From: Selenomonas sp. AE3005
GTDB taxonomy: Bacteria; Bacillota; Negativicutes; Selenomonadales; Selenomonadaceae
DNA length: 33,874 nt
NCBI RefSeq assembly: GCF_905233635.1
Contig: NZ_CAJODG010000019.1
Location: forward strand, 1 to 33,874
Direction of reading: 5' to 3'
Shown: piece by piece, positions 15,232 through 23,614 of the stretch
Numbering within the stretch: position 1 is the stretch's first letter
Layout: the number at the start of each line of letters is the position of its first letter
Notes under the pieces: generated by a model
Databases searched by the model: none
Seen by the model: only the letters and a program-made list of their open reading frames with translations
What the model was told of the DNA's origin: nothing
Made by a program: the position numbers and the translations under genes

Positions 15232-15999
15232 TTATCTCCAAAATATATGCAGGCCGCCCGGTATCCAGGAAGTCACCCAGAACACCAGCAGCACCACCGT
15301 TTCCGTCAGCGTTTCAATAGCTCCGTAAGTGTCACCGGTCAGGCCCCCCAGTTGACTTGTCAGCCAGCGGCCCACCAGCCAGGCAAAGCTAAGGCCCATC
15401 ACTAAAGCGGCGACAGCGGCCTGCCCCCAGGGAACCACAAAGGCCAGTGTCACAGCTATTGCCAGCAGCAGGGTTTTCTTATCGGCCATATCGGCAAATA
15501 TTTTGCCCATACCTTCCTTACGTGCGTAGGGAAAGCAGGCAATTGCCATGACCATGGCCATGCGGCCGATAATCGGCATGACAAAGAGCGCCGTCATAAT
15601 CAGCATGAGCTTGACATCACGGAGCGCCGTCCAATTGATGAGCAACAGACAGGCCAAAGCGATTACGCCAAAGGAGCCCACGCGGCTGTCCTTCATGATT
15701 TCCAGTACACGTTCCCGTTCCCGGCCGGAAAAGACACCGTCCACGGTATCCATAAAACCGTCGAGCATCAGCCCGCCTGTCAGCAGCACCGGCAGGATTA
15801 TCAGCAGGGTGGTCACCAGATTGGCCCAGCCGAATACGGCAATCAGCCCCCAGGCCGCCAGCATATATATAGTTCCCAGGATAACCCCGACCAACGGAAA
15901 AAACTTTGTACTGCGGCCAAAATCCTCAGCCGTCAAGTCCCGTTGCGTACAGATATGAATCCGCGTTAAAAACTGCAGGGCGGTAATAAATGATTTCAT
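15232..15999 (-). CDS. cobS: Adenosylcobinamide-GDP ribazoletransferase (cobalamin synthase)
   Basis: A 255-residue polytopic membrane protein that joins adenosylcobinamide-GDP to alpha-ribazole (phosphate). The conserved acidic motif GLMLDGFMDTVDGVFSG lies near residues 75-91, followed by ILEIMKD-like and DSRVGSFG segments. Several hydrophobic helices follow. I start at the ATG at 15999 (MKSFITALQFLTRI, the usual CobS N-terminus), preceded by GGAAGGAAA-like purines. The frame stays open to 16050, but that would overlap cbiB and add atypical residues. CobU, encoded three genes upstream in the operon, provides the GDP-activated substrate. Confidence 0.93.
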   Translation of the reverse strand: MKSFITALQFLTRIHICTQRDLTAEDFGRSTKFFPLVGVILGTIYMLAAWGLIAVFGWANLVTTLLIILPVLLTGGLMLDGFMDTVDGVFSGRERERVLEIMKDSRVGSFGVIALACLLLINWTALRDVKLMLIMTALFVMPIIGRMAMVMAIACFPYARKEGMGKIFADMADKKTLLLAIAVTLAFVVPWGQAAVAALVMGLSFAWLVGRWLTSQLGGLTGDTYGAIETLTETVVLLVFWVTSWIPGGLHIFWR

Positions 16000-16021
16000 T
16001 TCATTCCATTTCCTTCCCTTA

Positions 16022-16963
16022 TCACAAGCCAAACATGGCGTAGCAGACAATGATAAACATAACCGTGGCCGTATACATCAGCCGGATTGAGCCCATGATA
16101 TGCTTAATGCTCAAAACCTCTAACGGTTCCCCCATATAGGCGCGAAAATGCGGCTGCCCAAAGTAGGAGTTGTAACCGCCCAGGCGAATGTGCAGCGCCC
16201 CGGCCACCGTGGCCTCAGCATAGCCGCCGTTAGGACTCGGGTGTTTCTTCGCATCGCGGAGCATCATGCGGTAAGCAAATTTATAATCATAGCCCAGTAT
16301 CCACGCCGCAAAGATAAAGAGTACGGCTGTGATACGGGCCGGAATATAGTTCAGCACATCATCAAGCCGCGCCGCCGCCCGGCCAAAGTACAGGTATTTA
16401 TCGTTTTTGTAACCAAGCATGGAATCCATCGTATTTGCTGCCCGATAGGCCATCGCCAGCGGTACGCCGCCCAGTACGAAAAAGAACAGGGGTGCAATAA
16501 TGCCATCGACGGTGTTTTCAGCAATGGTTTCCACCGTAGCCCGGGCGATTTCCGGTTCGTCAAGTTTATCCGTATCCCGGCCGACAATCCAGCCCACCTT
16601 GCGCCGGGCCTCGCTCATATCCCCGGCCAGCAGCAGGCCGTATAGTTCCTTGCCGGCCTTGGCCAGACTTTTAGGCGAGATAGCAAAGGACAACATAACT
16701 GCGCCCACGGCAACGGAGCCCCAGCTCCAGGGAATCCTGTAGGACAGGAGCATTATTCCTTCCGCAACGGTATAGGTCAGCCACAGTACCAGCAGCACCA
16801 GCACCGCGCCCCAGGCAAATTTCCGGCTGTCCTTATCCGCCGGGTGATAAAACAGGCGCTCCAACAGGGAAATAAGATTTCCCATCAGTACCACGGGGTG
16901 CCACTTGCTCTTGGGGTCCCCGATAATGCAGTCCACTAAAAAAGCCAGTATTCCTGTCAGCAT
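16022..16963 (-). CDS. cbiB: Adenosylcobinamide-phosphate synthase
   Basis: A 313-residue integral membrane protein that attaches aminopropanol (phosphate) to adenosylcobyric acid. Diagnostic segments are DCIIGDPKSKWHPVVLMG at the N-terminus, ARATVETIAENTVDGIIAPL (about residues 140-159), RLDDVLNYIPARITA and SPNGGYAEATVAGALHIRLGG near the C-terminus. At least four hydrophobic helices are visible. Its start overlaps the end of cbiP by 7 bases. The aminopropanol donor is made by the PduX and CobD enzymes encoded in region 1. Confidence 0.95.
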   Translation of the reverse strand: MLTGILAFLVDCIIGDPKSKWHPVVLMGNLISLLERLFYHPADKDSRKFAWGAVLVLLVLWLTYTVAEGIMLLSYRIPWSWGSVAVGAVMLSFAISPKSLAKAGKELYGLLLAGDMSEARRKVGWIVGRDTDKLDEPEIARATVETIAENTVDGIIAPLFFFVLGGVPLAMAYRAANTMDSMLGYKNDKYLYFGRAAARLDDVLNYIPARITAVLFIFAAWILGYDYKFAYRMMLRDAKKHPSPNGGYAEATVAGALHIRLGGYNSYFGQPHFRAYMGEPLEVLSIKHIMGSIRLMYTATVMFIIVCYAMFGL

Positions 16964-18504
16964 GAAGTTTCCCCCATAATCTGTGCCAGCTTTTCCATAT
17001 CGAGACTGGCCCGTACCACACTGGCCAGACGATTATACGCCCGTTCCTTTTCCTGCCGCACACTGCGCTGGACAGGCAAATCCGCCAGTCCCTTACGGCC
17101 GCGCAGGGCATTTAATACCTGACGGCGGAACGTGTCATGGTCAAAGATACCATGAATATAGGTACCCGTCACTTGTCCCTGACCGTCAAGCTGACATGTC
17201 AAACCTTCGGGAATCGCCACCGTCTGATTTGACCTGTCAGTCAGCTTAAAGGGGTGCGTCATTTCCCCGGTAAACTGCGTTTCCCCCGTATGAATTTCGT
17301 AGCCATGCAAGCCCTCAGCTTTTATTTGCCGGCCCAGGAAAGCAAAATTAACACAGTCAGCCTGTACCTGACTTGTCAATTTTTCCGCCGCAAAGGTCGT
17401 GGCCATGGGCAGATAGCCCAGGCCTGTCACTTCATCGTTGGCCGATTCCGTATGCAAAGGGTCAGCAATTTTCTGTCCCAGCATCTGATAGCCGCCACAA
17501 ATTCCCCATAACGGCGTGCCCTTAGCCACCTGTTCGCGAATAGCCTCTTCCAGGCCACACTCACGCAAATGCAGCAAGTCCTCGGTCGTATTCTTCGAGC
17601 CGGGCAGGATAATCATATCGGGATTGCCTAAATCCTCCACCTTACGCACATAGTACAGGGAGACATCTGGTTCCGCCGCCAGACTGTCAAAATCCGTGAA
17701 GTTGGAAATCTTCGGTGTCTGCAGAACGGCGATATGTAAATCCGCCTGCGCCTGTTCCGCCGCATCATTATCCTTATCATCAAGGGATACAGAATCTTCA
17801 TCATCAATGCCCATGTTTTCAATATGGGGCACAATGCCGAGCACCGGCTTGCCGGTCTTTTCTTCCAAAAAGTCTACGGCCGGCGTAAGCAGCGTCACAT
17901 CACCGCGGAACTTATTGATGATAAGCCCCTTGACTAAGGCGCGCTCGTCCTCGTCCAAAAGTTCCAAAGTACCCACCAGTGAGGCCAAAGCTCCGCCCCG
18001 GTCGATATCGGCAATTAAGAGCACCGGCGCATTTAAATGTTTGGCCACACGCATATTGACAATATCATTGGCTTTGAGATTGACCTCTGCCGGACTGCCT
18101 GCGCCTTCAATAACCAACGTGTCAAAATCTTTCTGCAGGCGTGCCAGAGCCTCTGTCACCGCTCCAAAGGCTTTTAACGAATAGCCCTTGTGATATTCCC
18201 TAGCACTCATATTGCCCACAGCCTTGCCGTTTATCACCACCTGCGAACAGGAATTGCCCGTCGGCTTTAAGAGCACCGGATTCATATCCACCATGGGTTC
18301 CAGGCCGGCGGCCTCCGCCTGCGCGACCTGCGCCCTGCCCATTTCCCGGCCGTCTTTGGTCACGTAGGAATTAAGCGCCATATTCTGCGCCTTAAAGGGC
18401 ACGACCTTGCGCCCTTCCTGATGAAAAATCCGGCATAACGCCGTCGTGATGATGCTTTTGCCCACATGGGAACTCGTGCCCATCAGCATAATGGAATTTG
18501 CCAT
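16957..18504 (-). CDS. cbiP: Cobyric acid synthase
   Basis: A 515-residue glutamine-dependent amidotransferase that amidates the b, d, e and g side chains of adenosylcobyrinate a,c-diamide. MLMGTSSHVGKSIITTALCR gives the N-terminal nucleotide-binding domain, with FKAQNMALNSYVT after it. IEGAGSPAEVNL and LIADIDRGGALASL are typical. The C-terminal amidotransferase has LPGSKNTTEDL and GICGGYQMLG with the nucleophilic Cys near residue 336, and GTYIHGIFDH with the catalytic His. The length is normal. The start abuts the cobU stop directly. Confidence 0.96.
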   Translation of the reverse strand: MANSIMLMGTSSHVGKSIITTALCRIFHQEGRKVVPFKAQNMALNSYVTKDGREMGRAQVAQAEAAGLEPMVDMNPVLLKPTGNSCSQVVINGKAVGNMSAREYHKGYSLKAFGAVTEALARLQKDFDTLVIEGAGSPAEVNLKANDIVNMRVAKHLNAPVLLIADIDRGGALASLVGTLELLDEDERALVKGLIINKFRGDVTLLTPAVDFLEEKTGKPVLGIVPHIENMGIDDEDSVSLDDKDNDAAEQAQADLHIAVLQTPKISNFTDFDSLAAEPDVSLYYVRKVEDLGNPDMIILPGSKNTTEDLLHLRECGLEEAIREQVAKGTPLWGICGGYQMLGQKIADPLHTESANDEVTGLGYLPMATTFAAEKLTSQVQADCVNFAFLGRQIKAEGLHGYEIHTGETQFTGEMTHPFKLTDRSNQTVAIPEGLTCQLDGQGQVTGTYIHGIFDHDTFRRQVLNALRGRKGLADLPVQRSVRQEKERAYNRLASVVRASLDMEKLAQIMGETSC

Positions 18505-19092
18505 TTAGTATCCGTCCTTTTCCTGTGCCGCGTAGAGTTTTTTGATATTTAGGGGAATCCCGGCCATAACGGCGTACACATCGTCAGCCGCAGCGGCCAG
18601 GCGCTGATTGCTCAGGCCGCTGGCGTCACGATACAGCCGGGACAGTTTATTCTCCGGCACAATGCCAGCCCCGACTTCATTAGTGACAAAAATCGTTGTC
18701 GTTCCCTGCGCGGCGGCTGCCTGCGCCGCTTTCACCAATGCGCCTATCTGCTCCTCCACAATCTGATAGGCCCGTTCATCGGTCAGTTCATCATAGAGGA
18801 TTCTGCACAGGTGATTGCTCAAATACAGCGTAATGCAGTCAAACAGCAATACCTTGTGTTCTTTGGCCGCCTCGGCAATAATCTTGTCGGCCTCAAAGGG
18901 TGCCTCCCAGGTCTGCCAGGCTGACGGCCGCCGTTCCCGATGCAGTTTTACCCGGTAGCGCATCTCCTCATCGTAAATCTGCGCCGTGGCAATATAGCCG
19001 ACAGAGCAGCCCATATCCGCCGCCAATTTTTCGGCAAAGCTGGACTTCCCCGAACGGGCACCGCCGGTCACTAAGATTATCTTTCCTGCCAT
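18505..19092 (-). CDS. cobU: Adenosylcobinamide kinase / adenosylcobinamide-phosphate guanylyltransferase
   Basis: A 195-residue bifunctional enzyme of the nucleotide-loop branch. The P-loop is VTGGARSGKSSFAEKLA (residues 8-24). YIATAQIYDEEMRYRVKLHRERRP carries the His that is guanylylated (near residue 51). FVTNEVGAGIVPENKLSRLYRD is the conserved C-terminal segment. Normal size for CobU/CobP. It lies 5 nt after cbiC and directly before cbiP. Confidence 0.96.
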   Translation of the reverse strand: MAGKIILVTGGARSGKSSFAEKLAADMGCSVGYIATAQIYDEEMRYRVKLHRERRPSAWQTWEAPFEADKIIAEAAKEHKVLLFDCITLYLSNHLCRILYDELTDERAYQIVEEQIGALVKAAQAAAAQGTTTIFVTNEVGAGIVPENKLSRLYRDASGLSNQRLAAAADDVYAVMAGIPLNIKKLYAAQEKDGY

Positions 19093-19097
19093 GACCG

Positions 19098-19733
19098 TTA
19101 ACCCCTGTCGTTGTTGATAAGATACATCAGCGCATTAACCGCGGCTGCGGCAATGGGGCTGCCGCCCTTGGTACCAGTCACCGTGATAAAGGGCACCGTA
19201 TTTTGCTTAGCCAGTTCCTCTTTGGAATCAGCCGCGCCCACAAAACCGACGGGAATACCGACAATGCAGGCCGGGCGTAGATTTTCTTCCGCTACCTGCC
19301 GCAGCACTTCAAAGAGCGCAGTCGGCGCGTTGCCGATGGCAATGATAGCGCCGTTCATCTGTGCACCGAATTTGCGCATAGCTGCCATAGAACGGGTAAT
19401 CCCCTGCTCTTTAGCCGTTTTGGCCACTTCCTCATCGGCAATCAGACAATGCACCTGACCACCAAAGGAGGCCAGCTTGCGCTTGTTGATACCCGTGCGG
19501 ACCATTTCCACGTCGGTGTAAATGTCGCAGCCCCCCTCTAAAGCGGCCATAGCTTTTTCGATAGCGTCAGGTGACATTTTAATGATAGGCGCATACTCCA
19601 CATCACCGGCGGCATGTATAAGCCGTGAATACACCTTCACCTGCTCTGGACTCAGATTAAGACCGGCCAGATGGGGGGCAATTATTTCCATACTGCGATT
19701 TTCTATTTCCATGGGCTGCTTGATAAAGTCCAT
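19098..19733 (-). CDS. cbiC: Precorrin-8X / cobalt-precorrin-8 methylmutase
   Basis: A 211-residue CbiC/CobH protein that moves a methyl group from C11 to C12 to form cobyrinate. Typical segments are PMEIENRSMEIIAPHL at the start, IHAAGDVEYAPIIKMSPDAI with the catalytic His (about residues 44-46), IYTDVEMVRTGINKRKL and GIPVGFVGAADSKEEL. The ATG at 19733 is preferred because GAGGTG is 7 nt before it; the TTG at 19739 would overlap that site. This is the first gene of the cbiC-cobU-cbiP-cbiB-cobS-kinase operon. A TATAAT at 19763-19768 (minus) could be its -10 element, with no good -35. Confidence 0.96.
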   Translation of the reverse strand: MDFIKQPMEIENRSMEIIAPHLAGLNLSPEQVKVYSRLIHAAGDVEYAPIIKMSPDAIEKAMAALEGGCDIYTDVEMVRTGINKRKLASFGGQVHCLIADEEVAKTAKEQGITRSMAAMRKFGAQMNGAIIAIGNAPTALFEVLRQVAEENLRPACIVGIPVGFVGAADSKEELAKQNTVPFITVTGTKGGSPIAAAAVNALMYLINNDRG

Positions 19734-19888
19734 AATCAATCACCTCATTTTCATAATCATACATTATATATTATCATATTTATCCTGCTTACGCACCCTG
19801 CAGAGAAAACTTCACAGCACACCGGCCAGGCAATAGTTTTACCTCACATAATTCTAAAATAGATATTACATGTATACACACATACATC

Positions 19889-19923
19889 TTTTATAATGTT
19901 TCTAATTATGGTATAATGTTTCT
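19889..19923 (+). promoter_or_regulatory. Probable promoter of the OPT transporter with a 12-bp direct repeat
   Basis: TATAAT at 19912-19917 is a good -10 with a weak -35 (TTTTAT, 19889-19894, 17-nt spacing). The 12-mer TATAATGTTTCT occurs twice, at 19892-19903 and 19912-19923, exactly 20 nt apart. The 254-nt divergent region between cbiC and the transporter holds this promoter and the cbiC start region; I see no cobalamin riboswitch in it. Confidence 0.5.
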
Positions 19924-19987
19924 CGTGATTGTACATGTTACGTGCACAGTTACTAAAAATATTTATCCTGTAAGGAGTATTCGTACT

Positions 19988-22009
19988 ATGAAACAAAAAG
20001 ACAATGAGTTCATGCAGGACGATTTGCGTCTGCCTGAACTTACAGTCCGTGGTATGCTGCTCGGTGCTATACTAACGGTTATCTTTACAGCATCGAACGT
20101 TTACCTGGGACTCAAAGTCGGCCTGACTTTTTCCTCGGCAATTCCGGCCGCGGTGATTTCCATGGCCGTCCTCAAAATGGCGAAGGATTCCAACATCCTC
20201 GAAAATAACATGGTGCAGACGCAGGCGTCTGCCGCCGGCACCCTGTCCGCCATTATTTTCATTATTCCCGGTATGCTGATGATTGGTTACTGGCAGGATT
20301 TCGCTTTCTGGCAGACACTGCTGGTATCGGCCTGCGGCGGCTGCCTCGGTGTTCTGTTCACCATTCCCTTGCGCCGCGCGATGGTCGTCCACAGTGACCT
20401 GGCCTATCCGGAAGGCGTGGCCGCGGCTGAAATCCTGAAAGTCGGCAGTAATGACGCCGATTCTAAGCAGGGCAATGGGCTCAAAGAAATCATGTCCGGC
20501 GGTATCGTGGCTGGTATCGTCGCCTTATTGTCGAACGGTTTTCAGGTTCTTTCCGGTGGTTTGTCGCTCTGGTTCCATGTGGGCCGCGGTATGACACAGT
20601 TCCCCATTGGCTATTCGACGGCGCTTGTCGGTGCTGGTTATCTTATCGGCATCGCTTCAGGCCTGGCCATGCTTGTCGGCATTCTGATTGCTTGGGCAGG
20701 CTTTGTGCCCTTCTACACGATTACGAGTGCTTTGCCCGATGGCATGACCATGCAAAAATTTGCTGGTGTCGTTTATCAGGAGCGCGTTCGTCTGATTGGT
20801 GCCGGTGCCATGGGTGTGGCCGCTGTCTGGACACTGATTACCCTGGCCCGCCCCGTTATCGATGGTGTAAAGGAATCCATCGCCTCGGTGCGTCTGCCGA
20901 AAGAGGCCCAGGAAAGACATCGCATGGATATTGACATGTCAATCAAGAGCATTGGCTGGATATTCGCGCTGACGACAGCCGGCCTGCTCGCCATCTTCTA
21001 TGCCTTTGTCAGCCCCGAAGGTCTGCCTCTTGCACAGAACATCACATTTGTCCTAGTCGGCGTCAGTGTCGCCGTGCTGATGGGCTTTTTCGTAGCAGCA
21101 GCCTGCGCCTATATGGCCGGTCTTGTCGGTACGTCCTCCAGCCCGATTTCTGGTATTGGTATTCTCGGCATTATCGTGGCCTCGCTCGTAATGTATGCCC
21201 TGTGCACCTCGTTTGGCATTTTCGACCTGCCCGGCGGTGAGAAATTCGCTACGGCTACTGCCATCTTTACGACCTCCATCATCATGGCTATCGCCTGCAT
21301 CTCCAACGATAACATGCAGGACCTCAAAACCGGCTATCTGGTTGGTGCCACGCCGTGGCGTCAGCAGGTGGCGCTGCTGCTCGGCTGCGTGGTCGGTGCA
21401 CTCGCCATTGCCCCGGTACTGAACCTGCTCTATGAGGCCTATGGTTTCCCTGGCGCCCTGCCGCGTCCGGATATGGACCCGAGTCAGGCTCTCGCCGCAC
21501 CGCAGGCCGCCCTTATGACGACAATTGCCCAGGGCATCTTCTCCAGCCAGCTGGCTTGGGAGTATATCTACCTGGGCATGGGGCTGGGTGTCCTGCTCGT
21601 CATCGTCAATCAGCTGCTCAAGCAGCATACCAGCAATCTCTGCCTGCCGCCGCTCGCTGTAGGCATGGGCATTTATCTGCCTCCTTCATTACAGACACCG
21701 CTCGTTATCGGTGCGATTATGGGCTACTTCCTCAATAAGAAACTCAAAGAGAACAAAGGCGAGGAAGGCCTGCAAAACGGCATGCGCCGCGGCACATTGT
21801 TTGCCTCGGGACTTATCGTCGGTGAATCGCTGATTGGTGTTGCCCTCGCCGGTATCATTGTTGTTTCGGTTACCGGCGGTGGCAGTGACAGCCCGTTAGC
21901 CCTCGTCGGTAATGATTTTGCCGACACGGCCGAATTCCTGGGCCTTGTCGTTTTCCTCGTAACGTTAGCAATCTTTGGCAAGACGGTACTTGGCAATAAA
22001 AACAACTAA
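19988..22009 (+). CDS. OPT family oligopeptide (or metal-chelate) transporter
   Basis: A 673-residue multi-spanning membrane protein, hydrophobic over nearly its full length. LTVRGMLLGAILTVIFTASN, VYLGLKVGLTFSSAIPAAVI and DLAYPEGVAAAEILKVG are characteristic of bacterial OPT transporters, as is GLVGTSSSPISGIGILGII in the second half. The family moves small peptides or metal-chelate complexes by secondary transport. Substrate cannot be told from sequence. The start is the ATG at 19988 after AAGGAG; the open frame from 19916 would add 24 unlikely residues. It is divergent from the cbiC operon and ends in a strong terminator. Confidence 0.92.
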   Translation: MKQKDNEFMQDDLRLPELTVRGMLLGAILTVIFTASNVYLGLKVGLTFSSAIPAAVISMAVLKMAKDSNILENNMVQTQASAAGTLSAIIFIIPGMLMIGYWQDFAFWQTLLVSACGGCLGVLFTIPLRRAMVVHSDLAYPEGVAAAEILKVGSNDADSKQGNGLKEIMSGGIVAGIVALLSNGFQVLSGGLSLWFHVGRGMTQFPIGYSTALVGAGYLIGIASGLAMLVGILIAWAGFVPFYTITSALPDGMTMQKFAGVVYQERVRLIGAGAMGVAAVWTLITLARPVIDGVKESIASVRLPKEAQERHRMDIDMSIKSIGWIFALTTAGLLAIFYAFVSPEGLPLAQNITFVLVGVSVAVLMGFFVAAACAYMAGLVGTSSSPISGIGILGIIVASLVMYALCTSFGIFDLPGGEKFATATAIFTTSIIMAIACISNDNMQDLKTGYLVGATPWRQQVALLLGCVVGALAIAPVLNLLYEAYGFPGALPRPDMDPSQALAAPQAALMTTIAQGIFSSQLAWEYIYLGMGLGVLLVIVNQLLKQHTSNLCLPPLAVGMGIYLPPSLQTPLVIGAIMGYFLNKKLKENKGEEGLQNGMRRGTLFASGLIVGESLIGVALAGIIVVSVTGGGSDSPLALVGNDFADTAEFLGLVVFLVTLAIFGKTVLGNKNN

Positions 22010-22020
22010 ACCTTCATTCT

Positions 22021-22057
22021 ACTGCCGCGCAGACAACCCTGCGCGGCAGTTTTTTTG
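22021..22057 (+). terminator. Terminator of the OPT transporter gene
   Basis: A perfect 12-bp stem ACTGCCGCGCAG/CTGCGCGGCAGT with a 6-nt loop (22021-22050), followed directly by a T tract. It lies 11 nt past the stop codon. Confidence 0.96.
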
Positions 22058-22058
22058 C

Positions 22059-22093
22059 AAAAAAAATAATCCCTGCTAATCACAGGGATTATT
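22059..22093 (-). terminator. Terminator of the cbiTFGHJ operon
   Basis: Minus strand: a perfect 11-bp stem AATAATCCCTG/CAGGGATTATT with a 7-nt loop (22065-22093), followed by at least six T. The hairpin includes the cbiJ stop codon. Together with the plus-strand terminator it forms a back-to-back pair between converging genes. Confidence 0.94.
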
Positions 22094-22862
22094 TATCGCT
22101 GCCGGACTGTACAAAAGCCAGTATTTCATCATAATTATGCCCAATGCAGGGATAGTCAAGCTGCGGACGGTCAATCAGCACAATGGGCAGTCCTAACTCC
22201 TTGGCTGCGGCCAGTTTTGTATCCGTACCGCCGATAGTCCCGCTGTTTTTCGTGATGATAACCTGCGCGCCATATTTACAAAAGAGTTCCTTGTTTAAAT
22301 CCTTGGAAAACGGCCCCTGCAAGGCTACGATATGCCCGGCGTCAAGGCCGAGCTGTTCACAGGCTGCAATTACGTCAGCCGTGGGCAGCACTCTGGCCGT
22401 CAGTTCTGCCGCCTGTAAGTACGGACTGTGCACGAATTTATCCAAATTGCGGCTGCCCGTGGTGAGAAAAATATTTTTTCCCAGCGCCGCTGCGGCTTTA
22501 GCCGCCTCCTCATAGCTGTGCACCACGGTAATCTTAGCGTAGTCCAGCTTGGTCAGGTCACGCTCATAACGGATATACGGCACAGACAGTTTCTGACAGG
22601 CAGAGATGGCATTAGCGCTGACATTGGCCGCATAGGGATGACTGGCATCCACCAGCATATTTATAGCATGCTCCTGCATATATGCCTGTAGTTCCTGCTG
22701 GTCCAAAGGCCGGTCATTTATCAGGCATTTTTGCCCGCAGGCATGCGCCAAGAGTTCACCGCCATAACGGCTGACCACCGACGCTGCCACATCATAACCC
22801 TTTTCGAGCAGAATTTTGACAAGCTCCCGGCCGTCCTGTGTGCCGGCCACGACGAAAATCAT
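22089..22862 (-). CDS. cbiJ: Cobalt-precorrin-6A reductase
   Basis: A 257-residue CbiJ/CobK reductase, using NAD(P)H to reduce the macrocycle at C18-C19. MIFVVAGTQDGRELVKILLE is the N-terminal nucleotide-binding segment. VDASHPYAANVSANAISAC and IRYERDLTKLDYA follow, and LQGPFSKDLNKELFCKYGA with VITKNSGTIGGTDTKLAAA is typical of the C-terminal half. The start overlaps the cbiH stop (ATGA). It is the last gene of the operon. Confidence 0.94.
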   Translation of the reverse strand: MIFVVAGTQDGRELVKILLEKGYDVAASVVSRYGGELLAHACGQKCLINDRPLDQQELQAYMQEHAINMLVDASHPYAANVSANAISACQKLSVPYIRYERDLTKLDYAKITVVHSYEEAAKAAAALGKNIFLTTGSRNLDKFVHSPYLQAAELTARVLPTADVIAACEQLGLDAGHIVALQGPFSKDLNKELFCKYGAQVIITKNSGTIGGTDTKLAAAKELGLPIVLIDRPQLDYPCIGHNYDEILAFVQSGSDK

Positions 22863-23614
22863 AAGCCCGGCTCCTTATTGCCGTAACCACGCGGGGTAAT
22901 CATATAACCATCTTTCACATAAGTCATGGAGTTGCCGATGATGACGAGCGAGAACATATTGATTTCCTGCTTGGTGAAATCCGCCAGTGTGGAAATAATT
23001 TTGCCCTCACCGTCACGGCTGGCTGCTGTCACAATGCCGACAGGCGTATCAGCCTTGCGGTATTTGAGCATGATTTTCCGCACCTGCTCAATATTCTCCA
23101 CCCGTTTTTTGCTTTTCGGATTATAAAGTGCCGTTACAAAATCCCCCTGGGCAGCCATCTCAATGCGTTTTTCGATGGTTTCCCACGGTGTCAGCAGGTC
23201 TGACAGGCTGATGACGGCAAAGTCATGCATCAAGGGCGCTCCGAGTACCGATGCCGCCGCATTGACTGCTGACACACCGGCAATTACACCGCCGAATTCA
23301 GGGCGTTTCTCCGCTGGCAGCTGCAGTACGAGCTCCAGCACCAGCCCGGCCATACCGTAAACACCGGCATCACCGCTTGATACCACTACGGTATCACGTC
23401 CCTCAGCGGCCTCACTAACCGCCATACGGCACCGGTCAATTTCCTGCATCATCGCCGTACCGATAACCTTACGCTCGCCTAACAGCGGCTCAATCAGCTT
23501 GATATAAGTATTATACCCGGCAATCACCGCCGCCTCTTCAATGGCCTGCCGTGCTCTGGGTGTCATATCCAAAAGGTTTCCCGGGCCAATGCCCACTACG
23601 GTTATTTTTCCCAC
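22859..23614 (-). CDS. cbiH: Cobalt-precorrin-3 / precorrin-3B C17-methyltransferase
   Basis: A 251-residue tetrapyrrole methylase that contracts the ring with methylation at C17. GIGPGNLLDMTPRARQAIEE is the SAM-binding start, followed by VVSSGDAGVYGMAGLVLEL and the C-terminal VIIGNSMTYVKDGYMITPRG. Normal length for the single-domain enzyme. The start is GTG at 23614, with GGTGG 7 nt upstream, overlapping the end of cbiG by 13 bases. Confidence 0.95.
   Translation of the reverse strand: MGKITVVGIGPGNLLDMTPRARQAIEEAAVIAGYNTYIKLIEPLLGERKVIGTAMMQEIDRCRMAVSEAAEGRDTVVVSSGDAGVYGMAGLVLELVLQLPAEKRPEFGGVIAGVSAVNAAASVLGAPLMHDFAVISLSDLLTPWETIEKRIEMAAQGDFVTALYNPKSKKRVENIEQVRKIMLKYRKADTPVGIVTAASRDGEGKIISTLADFTKQEINMFSLVIIGNSMTYVKDGYMITPRGYGNKEPGL

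Noticed and set aside
19734..19987. Cobalamin riboswitch in the cbiC/OPT divergent region
   Set aside because: The conserved B12-box sequence elements are not recognisable on either strand and the region is short and AT-rich.
21053..21628. 191-codon open frame opposite the OPT transporter
   Set aside because: It is antisense to a clear multi-spanning transporter. Its His/Asp/Gly-rich composition is the usual shadow of a hydrophobic membrane protein.
22859..23614. A fusion of cbiH with cbiG, suggested by their overlap
   Set aside because: The two genes are in different reading frames and overlap by only 13 bases, with a separate GTG start and ribosome binding site for cbiH.
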